A stretch of 64,000 nt of DNA, taken from positions 1 to 64,000 of the forward strand of contig NZ_NFJH01000007.1 in NCBI RefSeq assembly GCF_002159765.1, in the 5' to 3' direction. Of this stretch, positions 18,069 through 27,000 are shown piece by piece; the stretch's first letter is position 1, and every line of letters starts with the position of its first letter. The translations under genes and the position numbers were made by a program. Source of the DNA: Collinsella sp. An268 (GTDB lineage Bacteria > Actinomycetota > Coriobacteriia > Coriobacteriales > Coriobacteriaceae). Under the pieces are notes generated by a model that did no database searches, was not told the DNA's origin, and worked only from the letters and a program-made list of their open reading frames with translations.

Positions 18069-18614
18069 CTACGCCCGCTTGCTCGTAAGCGGTGCGCCCA
18101 GCGCATTCAGCGCGGGGGCGATGAGCACCTGGCCGGCGACCACATTGATAACCATCTTAAGCGTGTTGAAGGGGATGAGGATGGGCATGATCATCGCCAC
18201 CACATCCATCATGGAGACGGCGGTGTAGAGCGGCGTCACAAAGAGGTTGAGCACGCAGGCGACCGCGATGGAGAGCACGGCGCCGGCGATCATGCCCGCA
18301 AGGCTCGCCGCACGGGTGCGGTGCGTGCGGAAGATGAGCGCCGCGGGAATGATGAGCGCGCAGGTCGAGACCATGCCCATGGGTGCGCCAAACGGGTCGA
18401 GGAACACGCGCGGCAGCCACGAGATGATGGCGACGGCCGCCCCCATCTTGGGGCCGAAGGCGAGCGCCGCGATGAGGCAGACGATGCCCGACGGGTCGTA
18501 CATGAGCCACGGGGCGGCAGGGAAGATGGGAATCTGGATAAAGCTCAAGGCGAGCGATGCCGCCGTGAAGAGTGCCGCAAGGGCGATTTTCTTGGTGTCG
18601 ATAGAGCTGTGCAT
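18069..18614 (-). CDS. ribU: riboflavin ECF S component (RibU-like)
   Basis: Substrate-binding membrane protein of 181 residues with about six helices. The N-terminus (TKKIALAALFTAASLALSF) and the internal GPKMGAAVAIISW...DPFGAPMG layout follow the ECF S-component pattern (alanine-rich helix 1, Gly/Asp/Pro loop). Substrate is called as riboflavin because a full FMN riboswitch lies directly upstream and controls the gene. ATG chosen with GGAGGCTTCCTT before it. The ATPase and EcfT genes follow on the same strand. Confidence 0.88.
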   Translation of the reverse strand: MHSSIDTKKIALAALFTAASLALSFIQIPIFPAAPWLMYDPSGIVCLIAALAFGPKMGAAVAIISWLPRVFLDPFGAPMGMVSTCALIIPAALIFRTHRTRAASLAGMIAGAVLSIAVACVLNLFVTPLYTAVSMMDVVAMIMPILIPFNTLKMVINVVAGQVLIAPALNALGAPLTSKRA

Positions 18615-18630
18615 AAGGAAGCCTCCGTTT

Positions 18631-18779
18631 CTTCCATCCGGACTGTACCGTCGGCCCCGGACTCTCACCGGGTCAGCCGCTCGCGCGGGTCGCGGGCTTC
18701 TGGCGCGCTTGCGACGGAAATCTCGTCCCGCCGCTCCGCCAGTTACCGCCGGTAGGGAATTTCACCCAACCCTGAAACT
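18631..18779 (-). promoter_or_regulatory. FMN riboswitch (RFN element)
   Basis: On the minus strand the conserved parts read in order: AGGGTTGGGTGAAATTCCC, then ACCGGCGGTAA, then AGCCCGCGA, then CCGGTGAGAGTCCGG, then GGCCGACGGTACAGTCCGG and GATGGAAGA. These are the hallmark strands of the six-helix FMN aptamer. The element ends 16 bases before the ribU ATG, just before the GGAGG, so it likely blocks translation start (or transcription) when FMN is plentiful. Confidence 0.96.
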
Positions 18780-18882
18780 GTGCAGCGCCACTATACCCCT
18801 TTTTCGCGCCGAGATACAACCGCGCGCCGGCACGCACGCCCGCTTGTGGGGCTCAGGGCTGGATTCCGCGAACATATGAAGC

Positions 18883-18905
18883 TGTCTTGTCAGGTGTCTT
18901 GTCAG
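18883..18905 (+). promoter_or_regulatory. tandem NiaR-like operator upstream of nadA
   Basis: TGTCTTGTCAG occurs twice, at 18883-18893 and 18895-18905, one helical turn apart; the block is flanked by AAGCTG and CAGCTT, making it also a partial inverted repeat. It lies 58 bases before nadA. The operon's last gene is a NiaR-type regulator, whose known sites in Firmicutes resemble TGTCTTG-type halves, so nicotinate-dependent repression of the operon is the natural reading. Confidence 0.65.
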
Positions 18906-18962
18906 CTTGCGGCAACCGTGCCATACTTGCCCGCGATCAACCGTTGTCATTCAGGGGGACGT

Positions 18963-19925
18963 ATGGAGTACCGACAGCCGTCATCGCGCTCCGCCGCGCC
19001 GGGCGCCGATGCGCTCGCCGTGCAGGTGCGCCGTCTCGCCGCCGCGCGCGACGCCGTAATCCTTGCGCACTACTACGCGCCGGCCGAGGTCCAGGCCGTG
19101 GCCGATTATGTGGGAGACTCGTTTTACCTGGCAAAGCTCGCCGTGGAGCTGCCGCAGCAGGCGGTGGTGCTTGCGGGCGTCGCCTTCATGGGTGAGAGCG
19201 TCAAGCTGCTGAACCCCGCAAAGACGGTGCTCATGCCCGAACCCGCCGCCGACTGCCCCATGGCCCATATGGTGCGCCCCGAGACCATTGCGCGGGCGCG
19301 GGAGCGGTGGGGGAGCGACCTCGCCGTGGCGTGCTACGTGAACTCGACCGTGGCTGCCAAGGCGGCGAGCGATGTGTGCGTGACCTCCTCCAACGCCGTC
19401 AAGATCGTGCGGGAGCTCCCGCAGCGCCACGTGCTGTTCATCCCCGACCGCAACCTCGGACGCTATGTGGCCGAGCAGGTCCCGGAGAAGGACATCATCC
19501 TGAACGACGGCTGCTGCCCGCGCCATGAGGCGGTGGCGCTTGCCGAGGTGCGCGCGCTCAAGGCGGGGCATCCCGCGGCGCCGGTCCTCGCGCATCCCGA
19601 GTGCACCGCCGAGGTGCTTGCCGAGGCGGACTATATCGGTTCGACGGCGGGTATCATCGGCTATGCCGAGCAGAGCCCGGCCGAGGAGCTCATCGTACTT
19701 ACCGTGCGAGGCGTGGGCTATGAGCTCGCCCGGCGTTGCCCCACCAAGCGCTTCATCTTCCCTCCTACGCCGCTTACCTGCGCCGATATGGATTCGGTGA
19801 CGCTCGAGAAGGTCGCTCGCTGCCTCGAGACGGGCGCGGGCGAGGTCGTGCTGGACGCGGCGTCGCCTGAGGCGGTTGCCGCCCAGCGCGCGCTCGACCG
19901 CATGCTCGAGTTGGCGGGGCGGTAG
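18963..19925 (+). CDS. nadA: quinolinate synthase
   Basis: Makes quinolinate from iminoaspartate and dihydroxyacetone phosphate, the second step of de novo NAD synthesis. 320 residues. The HYYAPAEVQAVADYVGDS opening is the family signature, and the three [4Fe-4S] cysteines are in VACYVNS, NDGCCPRHE and PLTCADMDS. AGGGGG precedes the ATG; the long upstream in-frame stretch is rejected because it crosses the promoter and the NiaR boxes. First gene of nadA-nadB-nadC-niaR. The enzyme is oxygen-sensitive, which suits an anaerobe. Confidence 0.97.
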   Translation: MEYRQPSSRSAAPGADALAVQVRRLAAARDAVILAHYYAPAEVQAVADYVGDSFYLAKLAVELPQQAVVLAGVAFMGESVKLLNPAKTVLMPEPAADCPMAHMVRPETIARARERWGSDLAVACYVNSTVAAKAASDVCVTSSNAVKIVRELPQRHVLFIPDRNLGRYVAEQVPEKDIILNDGCCPRHEAVALAEVRALKAGHPAAPVLAHPECTAEVLAEADYIGSTAGIIGYAEQSPAEELIVLTVRGVGYELARRCPTKRFIFPPTPLTCADMDSVTLEKVARCLETGAGEVVLDAASPEAVAAQRALDRMLELAGR

Positions 19926-19927
19926 CG

Positions 19928-21331
19928 GTGGCAGGCGTGCGCGCGGAGGAGACGGCCTGCGACGTGCTCATCGCCGGCTGCGGCGTGGCGGGGCTCTATG
20001 CCGCGCTCAACCTGCCCGCAACCTATCGAGTGGTCCTGCTCTCCAAGGGAGCGGTGGACGAGTGCGACTCCATGCTCGCCCAAGGAGGCATCTGCGTGCT
20101 TCCCGAGGCGGGCGATTACCAGGCGTTCTTCGACGATACCCTGCGCGCTGGGCATGGCGAGAACCGCCGCGAGAGCGTGGACATCATGATTCGCTCGAGC
20201 CGTGCGGTCATCAACGACCTCGTGGCGCTCGGCGTCGATTTTGAGCGCGAGCGCGACGGCTCGCTCGCCTTCACGCGCGAGGGCGCGCACTCCCGACCGC
20301 GCATCTGCTACCGTGCCGACATCACCGGCCGCGAGATCACGACCAAGCTCCTCGCCCAGGTGCGCCGCTTGCCCAACGTGGAGATCTGGGAGCACGTGGC
20401 GCTCATCGACGTCATCGAGGAGCGCGACGCCACTACGGGCGTGCGCCGCTGCACGGGGGCTCTGGTGCGCCGCGTGAACGAGGAGGAGTCCACGCAGACG
20501 GTCGAGGAGCTGCGCGTCGCCCCGCCGTGTTCTGCGGCGGCAGGTAGCGCCGGGCCGACGGGGGAGGTGCGCGCCATCCGGGCGCGGGCGACCATCCTCG
20601 CCTGCGGTGGCATCGGCGGCGTGTACGCGCACTCGACCAACTACCCACAGCTCACGGGCGATGCGTGCGTCATCGCGCACGAGCACGGCATCGCGCTCGA
20701 GAACCCCGATTACGTGCAGATTCACCCCACGGGCCTCTACTCGACCAAACCCGGGCGGACGTTCCTCATCTCGGAGAGCTGCCGTGGCGAGGGCGCGGTC
20801 CTGCTCAACCGGCAGGGCGAGCGCTTCTGCGACGAGCTGCAGCCGCGCGACGTGGTGGCCGCGGCGATCCGCGAGCAGATGCGCGCCGACGGCACCGACC
20901 ACGAATGGCTGTCATTCGCGCCGGTCGAGCCAGAGGTCGTGCGCACGCATTTTGCAAACATCCGGGCGCACTGCCAGGACGAGGAGGGCATCGACATCTT
21001 GGAGCGGCCCGTGCCCGTGGTCCCCACGCAGCATTACTTTATGGGCGGCATCCATGTTGACCGCGACTCGGCAACGTCGCTCGCCGGGCTCTTTGCGGCG
21101 GGCGAGACGAGCTGCAACGGCGTGCACGGTGCCAACCGGCTGGCGAGCAACAGCCTGCTCGAGTCGCTCGTGTTCGCCCGGCGCGCGGCGGCGCGCATCG
21201 CCACGGGCGCATCGCTTGCGGTTGAGGAGATCGGAGAGCCCGCGCTCGACGGGCGCCACCGCTCGACGGGCGTTGCCGGAGCCGCAATCGATATACTGTG
21301 CGGAGCGGACGGAACAGTGCGAAAGGACTGA
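19928..21331 (+). CDS. nadB: L-aspartate oxidase
   Basis: FAD enzyme of 467 residues that oxidises aspartate to iminoaspartate for NadA; in anaerobes fumarate is the likely electron acceptor. FAD site IAGCGVAGLYAAL, substrate-site motifs QIHPTGLYSTK and GGIHVDRDS, and NRLASNSLLE near the end are all present. It is shorter than typical NadB (about 530) because the C-terminal helical domain is missing. The GTG start lies two bases after the nadA stop, with AGCGG only as a weak ribosome-binding site, so translational coupling is expected. Confidence 0.95.
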   Translation: MAGVRAEETACDVLIAGCGVAGLYAALNLPATYRVVLLSKGAVDECDSMLAQGGICVLPEAGDYQAFFDDTLRAGHGENRRESVDIMIRSSRAVINDLVALGVDFERERDGSLAFTREGAHSRPRICYRADITGREITTKLLAQVRRLPNVEIWEHVALIDVIEERDATTGVRRCTGALVRRVNEEESTQTVEELRVAPPCSAAAGSAGPTGEVRAIRARATILACGGIGGVYAHSTNYPQLTGDACVIAHEHGIALENPDYVQIHPTGLYSTKPGRTFLISESCRGEGAVLLNRQGERFCDELQPRDVVAAAIREQMRADGTDHEWLSFAPVEPEVVRTHFANIRAHCQDEEGIDILERPVPVVPTQHYFMGGIHVDRDSATSLAGLFAAGETSCNGVHGANRLASNSLLESLVFARRAAARIATGASLAVEEIGEPALDGRHRSTGVAGAAIDILCGADGTVRKD

Positions 21332-21333
21332 CG

Positions 21334-22230
21334 ATGGACCCTATCTATATGCGCCTTCACGGTGACGAGGTGCTGTTGCGCGCCCTGCGCGAGGATATCA
21401 CCTACGAGGACGTGAGCACGGACGCCGTCTGCCCGACGGCGCGGCCCGCGTGTGTGGATCTGATCGCCAAGGCGCCGGGGGTCATTGCGGGGCTTGCCGT
21501 GTTCGAGCGCGTCTTCGCGCTGCTCGACCCGGCGACGCGCGTGGAGGCGCGGGTGGCAGACGGCGATGAGGTCGTGCCGGGCGAGCTTCTGGCGACGGTG
21601 CGCGGCGACGCCCGGGTGCTGCTCTCCGGCGAGCGGGTGGCCCTCAACTTCCTGCAGCGCATGAGCGGCATCGCCACCTACACGCGCCGCATGGCCGCGG
21701 CGCTCGAGGGAACGCGCACCCGCTTGGTGGACACGCGCAAGACGACGCCGGGGCTCCGCGCCTTCGAGCGAGCGGCGGTGGCCGCAGGCGGCGGGCACAA
21801 CCACCGCTACAACCTCTCGACCGCGGTGATGCTCAAGGACAACCATATCGACGCCGCGGGCGGCGTGGCCGAGGCGGTGGCGGCCGCCCGGGAGCGCGCC
21901 CCCTTCACCTGTACCGTCGAGGTCGAGTGCGAGAATCTCGAGATGGTGCGCGAGGCGGTCGAGGCGGGCGCCGATATCATCATGTTCGATAACATGACGC
22001 ACGACGAGATGGCGCGCGCCATCGCGCTCATCGACGGCCGCGCGCGCACCGAGTGCTCCGGCAACGTGGACGCCGGGAGCATCCGCGCCCTTGCCGACCT
22101 CGGGGTCGACTACATCTCGTCCGGCGCCCTCACGCATTCCGCACCCATCCTCGACATCTCGCTCAAGCACCTGCGCCTGCTCGACGAGGCGTCTGCCGAT
22201 GCAAACCCGCTCTCGGAGGACGCGCGATGA
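21334..22230 (+). CDS. nadC: quinolinate phosphoribosyltransferase
   Basis: Converts quinolinate and PRPP to nicotinate mononucleotide. 298 residues, usual for the family. RVALNFLQRMSGIAT, TRKTTPGLRAFE, GGGHNHRYNL and the MLKDNHI segment carry the Arg/Lys/His ligands for substrate. Starts three bases after nadB with GAAAGGACTGACG upstream; its stop overlaps the niaR ATG (ATGA). Confidence 0.97.
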   Translation: MDPIYMRLHGDEVLLRALREDITYEDVSTDAVCPTARPACVDLIAKAPGVIAGLAVFERVFALLDPATRVEARVADGDEVVPGELLATVRGDARVLLSGERVALNFLQRMSGIATYTRRMAAALEGTRTRLVDTRKTTPGLRAFERAAVAAGGGHNHRYNLSTAVMLKDNHIDAAGGVAEAVAAARERAPFTCTVEVECENLEMVREAVEAGADIIMFDNMTHDEMARAIALIDGRARTECSGNVDAGSIRALADLGVDYISSGALTHSAPILDISLKHLRLLDEASADANPLSEDAR

Positions 22231-22775
22231 GCGCCGGGTCGGGGCGGGGGCGCCGCGAGCGCATCGTCGAGCTGCTGCGCGCCTCCGAGCTCCCGCTCTC
22301 GGGCGGGGCGCTCGCGCGCGAGGTGGGCGTGAGCCGCCAGGTGGTGGTGCAGGATATCGCGCTTTTGCGTGCGGACGGTCGCGATATCGTCGCCACGAGT
22401 CGCGGGTACGTGCTCCGTGAGGGCAGCGCGCCCGCCGTGCCCACGCGGCTCGTCAAGGTCCACCACACCCCCGAGCAGCTCGGCGATGAACTCACCTGCA
22501 TCGTCGACTTGGGCGGAACGGTGCTGAACGTCATGGTGAACCACCGCGTGTACGGCATGATCTCGGCCGACCTCAACGTGCGCACGCGCCGGGATGTGGA
22601 GCGCTACCTCGAGGGGATCCGTTCGGGCAAGAGTTGTCCGCTCATGACGGTGACCTCGGGATATCACTTTCACCGGATTATGGCGGACACCGAGGAGGCC
22701 CTCGATGAGATCGAGGCCGCCCTCGCCGCGCGCGGCTACCTTGCCGAGGTCTTTCCCTACGAGTTGGAGATGTGA
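22227..22775 (+). CDS. niaR: NiaR-type nicotinate-responsive repressor (HTH plus 3H domain)
   Basis: 182 residues. An N-terminal winged helix (about 8-60, LSGGALAREVGVSRQVVVQDI) and the 3H domain, named for three conserved His that are seen in VHHTPEQLGDE, VNHRVYG and GYHFHRIM. In studied bacteria NiaR binds nicotinate and represses NAD synthesis and niacin uptake genes. ATGA overlap with nadC shows co-translation, and tandem boxes before nadA are the likely operator. Confidence 0.92.
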   Translation: MSAGSGRGRRERIVELLRASELPLSGGALAREVGVSRQVVVQDIALLRADGRDIVATSRGYVLREGSAPAVPTRLVKVHHTPEQLGDELTCIVDLGGTVLNVMVNHRVYGMISADLNVRTRRDVERYLEGIRSGKSCPLMTVTSGYHFHRIMADTEEALDEIEAALAARGYLAEVFPYELEM

Positions 22776-22883
22776 CGGAGCGGCGCCGTCTGCGCCGCGC
22801 TGCCCCGCTGGGGTAGAATCGGGGGCGGCTGCCGTCCACTGTCGGGCGGCGATTCCGTGACGCAGCGACCCGAAGGGGTATCC

Positions 22884-23843
22884 ATGCACGATTACGATAG
22901 CTTCAACGAGGACGTCATCTGCACGCTCGCCATGGCGGTAGGCGAGGACAACGTGGCGCTCGTCGAGCCCATGAGCCGGCACACCACGTTCAAGATCGGC
23001 GGTCCGGCCGATGTGCTGGTAACGCCCGAGACCCCCGAGGCGCTCGTCAAAGCGCTCGATACCTGCGCGATCGCCGGGGTGCCGGTGACCGTGGTGGGCA
23101 ACGGGAGCGACCTTTTGGTGGGTGACCGCGGCATCCGCGGTGTGGTGGTGCTTCTGCGCGAGAACTTCTCCGGCATCTCGGTCGAGGGCACGCGTGTGAC
23201 TGCCGAGGCGGGCGCGCTGCTGCGCGACGTGGCGCTCGCGGCGGCCGATGCGGGGCTCTCGGGTCTGGAGCCACTCTGGGGCATCCCTGCCACCGTGGGC
23301 GGCGCGTGCTTCATGAACGCGGGCGCCTACGACGCCTGCACGGCCGACGTGCTGGAATCGGTGACGGTTTACGTGCCGGGCGGTCCCGACGAGGGCGGTG
23401 CGCGCCTGCGTGGGACGGTCCGCACCCTCGGGCGTGACGAGCTGGGCATGGGGTACCGCAAGAGCCGCGTGGCGAGCGAGGGGCTCGTCGTCATCTCTGC
23501 CACCTTTGCGCTCGCGCCCGGCAACAGCGCCATGATTCGGGCGGACATGGACAGCTACCAGCGCCGTCGCGAGGAGAAACAGCCGCTCGAGCTGCCGAGC
23601 GCCGGCTCCACCTTCAAGCGGCCGCAGGGTTATTTTGCCGGCAAGCTCATCATGGACGCCGGTCTCGCCGGTGCGCGCGTGGGCGCCGCCGAGGTCTCGA
23701 CCAAGCACTGCGGCTTTGTGGTCAACGCGGGAGGTGCCACCGCCGCCGACGTTCGCGGGCTCATCGCCCACGTGCAGGATACGGTGCGCGAGAAGTTTGG
23801 CGTGGAGCTCGAGCCCGAGGTGCGGATGATCGGCGAGTTTTAG
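22884..23843 (+). CDS. murB: UDP-N-acetylenolpyruvoylglucosamine reductase
   Basis: FAD- and NADPH-dependent reductase that makes UDP-N-acetylmuramate for peptidoglycan. 319 residues. FAD-binding VVGNGSDLLVGD, GIPATVGGACFMNAGAY, the substrate motif GYRKSRV, the general acid Ser in PSAGSTFKRP and the C-terminal Glu in LEPEVRMIGEF are present. ATG chosen with AAGGGG upstream; a GTG nine codons earlier is possible. A single gene between the NAD operon and the surface-protein gene. Confidence 0.96.
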   Translation: MHDYDSFNEDVICTLAMAVGEDNVALVEPMSRHTTFKIGGPADVLVTPETPEALVKALDTCAIAGVPVTVVGNGSDLLVGDRGIRGVVVLLRENFSGISVEGTRVTAEAGALLRDVALAAADAGLSGLEPLWGIPATVGGACFMNAGAYDACTADVLESVTVYVPGGPDEGGARLRGTVRTLGRDELGMGYRKSRVASEGLVVISATFALAPGNSAMIRADMDSYQRRREEKQPLELPSAGSTFKRPQGYFAGKLIMDAGLAGARVGAAEVSTKHCGFVVNAGGATAADVRGLIAHVQDTVREKFGVELEPEVRMIGEF

Positions 23844-24065
23844 CGCTCGGTGTCGTCGCGTGGCGTGCTGTGTGACGCCCCACGCCCCGTCTCCGTTTCT
23901 GCGGTTTGACGCGTCTCGCGCTCCATCGCTTGCAACCTGTCACAAACGATCCGTTCGATGTCATAAACAGTAACCTCCCCTCCCCTGGTCGCGGATACCC
24001 CGCCGATACAATGGATGGGTATCGTGACCAGCCATATCTCTGTGGCTGGCTGGGAAGGGGATACC

Positions 24066-27000
24066 ATGAACCGAACCGGGTTGATCCGTGCGGCGCTCGC
24101 CGTGCTTCTGATGGGGGTCGCGGTGTGCGCACCGGCGGCCGTGTGGGCCGCGCAGCAGGCAGACGGCCAAGCGAGCTTGCAGGAAAGCGCTGCTCGGACC
24201 GACGCGCAAGAGGGCGCCACCCAAGCAGGGGAGCAAGACTCGAGCGCGGCGGTCCTGCAGGATGACCAGTCGTCCGACTTCGTGATTGACGAGAACGGCG
24301 TGCTCACCGCGTACGTGGGCCCGGGCGGCGACGTGGTCATTCCCGATGGTGTGACCAAGATTGAAAGCTGGGCGTTTCAAGATCAGACCAGTGTTACCTC
24401 GGTGGTCATTCCCGATTCCGTGAAGGAAATTGGGCTTGGGGCGTTCTCGGGCTGTTCTTCGATATCGAGCGTTGACCTAGGGCATGGTGTTGAGTACCTT
24501 GGCACGGCCGCGTTTGAAAACCTGAACGTGCAAAAGTTGGTCATTCCCTCGTCAATTACGAAAGGCGGGGGCGTCGGTGGCTTTTTGGGCGCTACGATCG
24601 ATACGGTCATCTTTGAAGAGGGGACAGAGGTCATCCCTCACTTCATGTTTGGTAATGGTAGTTCCATCGGGAATGTTGTCATCCCTGACGGCGTGACCAA
24701 GATCGGGTATGACGCATTTAGTTATGTTGCCGGACTAGAGGAGATTGCTCTCCCGGATTCCGTTACCATCATCGAGCATAATGCCTTTGCGCATATGCCC
24801 GACCTGCGCTCCGTCCACATCTCAGCAGGTCTTGGTTTGGATGAGGCGTCGGTAGCAAACCCCTTTGAGGGTAGTTTCGGCATCGAGTCCGTTACGTTTG
24901 GTGGGGGTATCGCATCGCTTCCCGATACACTCTTCGATGGTGCGGGTATTACTGAGCTGCATATTCCCGATACCGTTACTTCCATCGGCTCTCAGGTCTT
25001 CACGTGTTCGAATGACGACGAGACAGGAGCGGGCATCGGAGATCTGTACCTTCCCGCATCTGTTGCGCTCATTGATGAGTCGAACACACTCGACGGCGTG
25101 ACGGTCCACTGTGTGAAAAACTCGGTTGCCTGCCAGTTTGCCGAGCCGCGGGGATACACGTGTGTTCATGATATGACGCACGAGCATGAGTATGGGGACT
25201 GGACGACGGTCAAGGAGCCTACGTGCACCGAGCCTGGTGCGCAGCAGCGCGTTTGCTGGTGTGAGGCGATCGACGAGCGCGCCTACCCCGAGGCACTCGG
25301 GCATGACTTCTCGGGCGAGGTCGTGGTCGACACCGAGCCGACCTGCACGGAGCCCGGATTGGGGCATAGGGTGTGCACGCGTTGCCAGGTGGCGTCTGCC
25401 GCCGAGGAGATCGCGCCTCTCGGCCATGCCTACGCCGATGAGTGGACCGTCGACACCGAGCCCACCTGCACCACGCCCGGCGAGCGTTCGCACCATTGCG
25501 AGCGCTGCGGAGACCGCGCCGATGTGGAGGCCGTGGATGCGCTTGGCCACGACTACGGCGACTATGTGATCGACACCGCGCCCACCTGCACCGAGCCCGG
25601 CGAGCGCTCTCGCTACTGCAGTCGCTGCAACGACCGCACCGATGTGGAGACGGTCGACGCGCTCGGTCACAGCTACGGCGACTGGATCGTCGACACGCCG
25701 GCAACCTACTTTGCCGCCGGCGCGCACCACCGCGTCTGCGACCGTTGCGCTGTGCGCGAGGACGGCGTGATCGCCCAGCTCGAGCCTGACTTTGAGGCGC
25801 ATCCCGACTACACCTTCGCCACCTTCCGGGTGGTTAACGCTCAGACGCTCGAGCCGCTCACGGGCGCGACCATCACCCTCACGCCCACGAGCGGCTCGGC
25901 CGAGTCCCAAGAGCTCACAACCGAGGACCTCGGCCGCGCGGCCCTCTTTGCCCCGGCGGGGACGTATGACATCACGGTCGAGTACAGTCAGTTCCAGGTG
26001 CGCGGGTTTACGTACACCTTTGCGGTGGGCGAGGTCGAGGTGCCCGACATCGGCCTTTCGCCTGAGGCGCTCGTCCAGGGTGAGCTCACCGGTCGCGAGA
26101 TGACGCGAGAGGAGATCGAGGCGGCGGGCATCGACACCTCCGACCCCGACAACAACCACGTCTACCAATATGGTGGGGCAATCCGCTTCAATCAGGGTAT
26201 CGAGGGCATCGACCTCGGGTTTGATACCTACGTCTACAAAAACGAGAAAGGCGAGACCGTCGGTGCCGTCTTTGACGGCGAGCGCGTCGAGCAGGACGAG
26301 GACGGCAACGATAGGCCCATGACCATCACCGTGAGCGACCCGGAGGAAGAGGCGCCCACCAAGGTCACCCGTATCAACGAGTACCTCTATCTCGTGACGC
26401 AGGGCGAGGTCAAGTGGCTGAAGGAGATGTTCCACGTCCAGCTCATTGTGGTCAACATGTCCAACACCGACACACTTGCCGGTTGCACCGCCGCGCTTAA
26501 CCTGCCGAGCGGTCTTACGCTCGCCAGCCTGACCACAGGTGAGCAGAGGGCGGAGCAGGAGGTCGGCACCGTCGGCCACCTCGAGACCAAGACGGTCGAC
26601 TGGTACGTGCGCGGCGACAGCGCGGGCGACTTTACGCTCGAGGCCTCGCTCACGGGTATGTTCCAAGAGCTCGGTGCGCCCTTTGCCTATACCTTCCGCA
26701 GCGCCGAGCCGCTGCACGTCTATGCCGGCAGCGACATGCGGCTCACCATTCACCTGTCGGACGCGGCCTACTACAACGAGCCCTACACCGTGCTCTACGA
26801 GCTCAAGAACGTCTCGGACCGCACTATCTACAATGTCTCGCACAGGATCAAAGAGCTCTCGCAGTTTGAGGGGCAGTACACGCACCTCACGAGCGACGAG
26901 GCGGTTGAGGACGCGCAAGACTGGACCGAACTCACCACCGAGGAGCTCGGGAAAGGTGCAACGATAGAGGCTGACGAACTCAAGCCCGGCGAGCGGCTGA

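Noticed and set aside
16022-18088. Long open frame on the plus strand opposite the double ATPase
   Set aside because: It mirrors the ATPase codons, is rich in Arg/Gly/His, has no family pattern and no ribosome-binding site. Similar shadow frames opposite GH51 (4747-6585), dnaK (10690-12393), the surface protein (24822-27647), feoB (44143-46335) and rnfCD (56465-58771) were rejected for the same reason.
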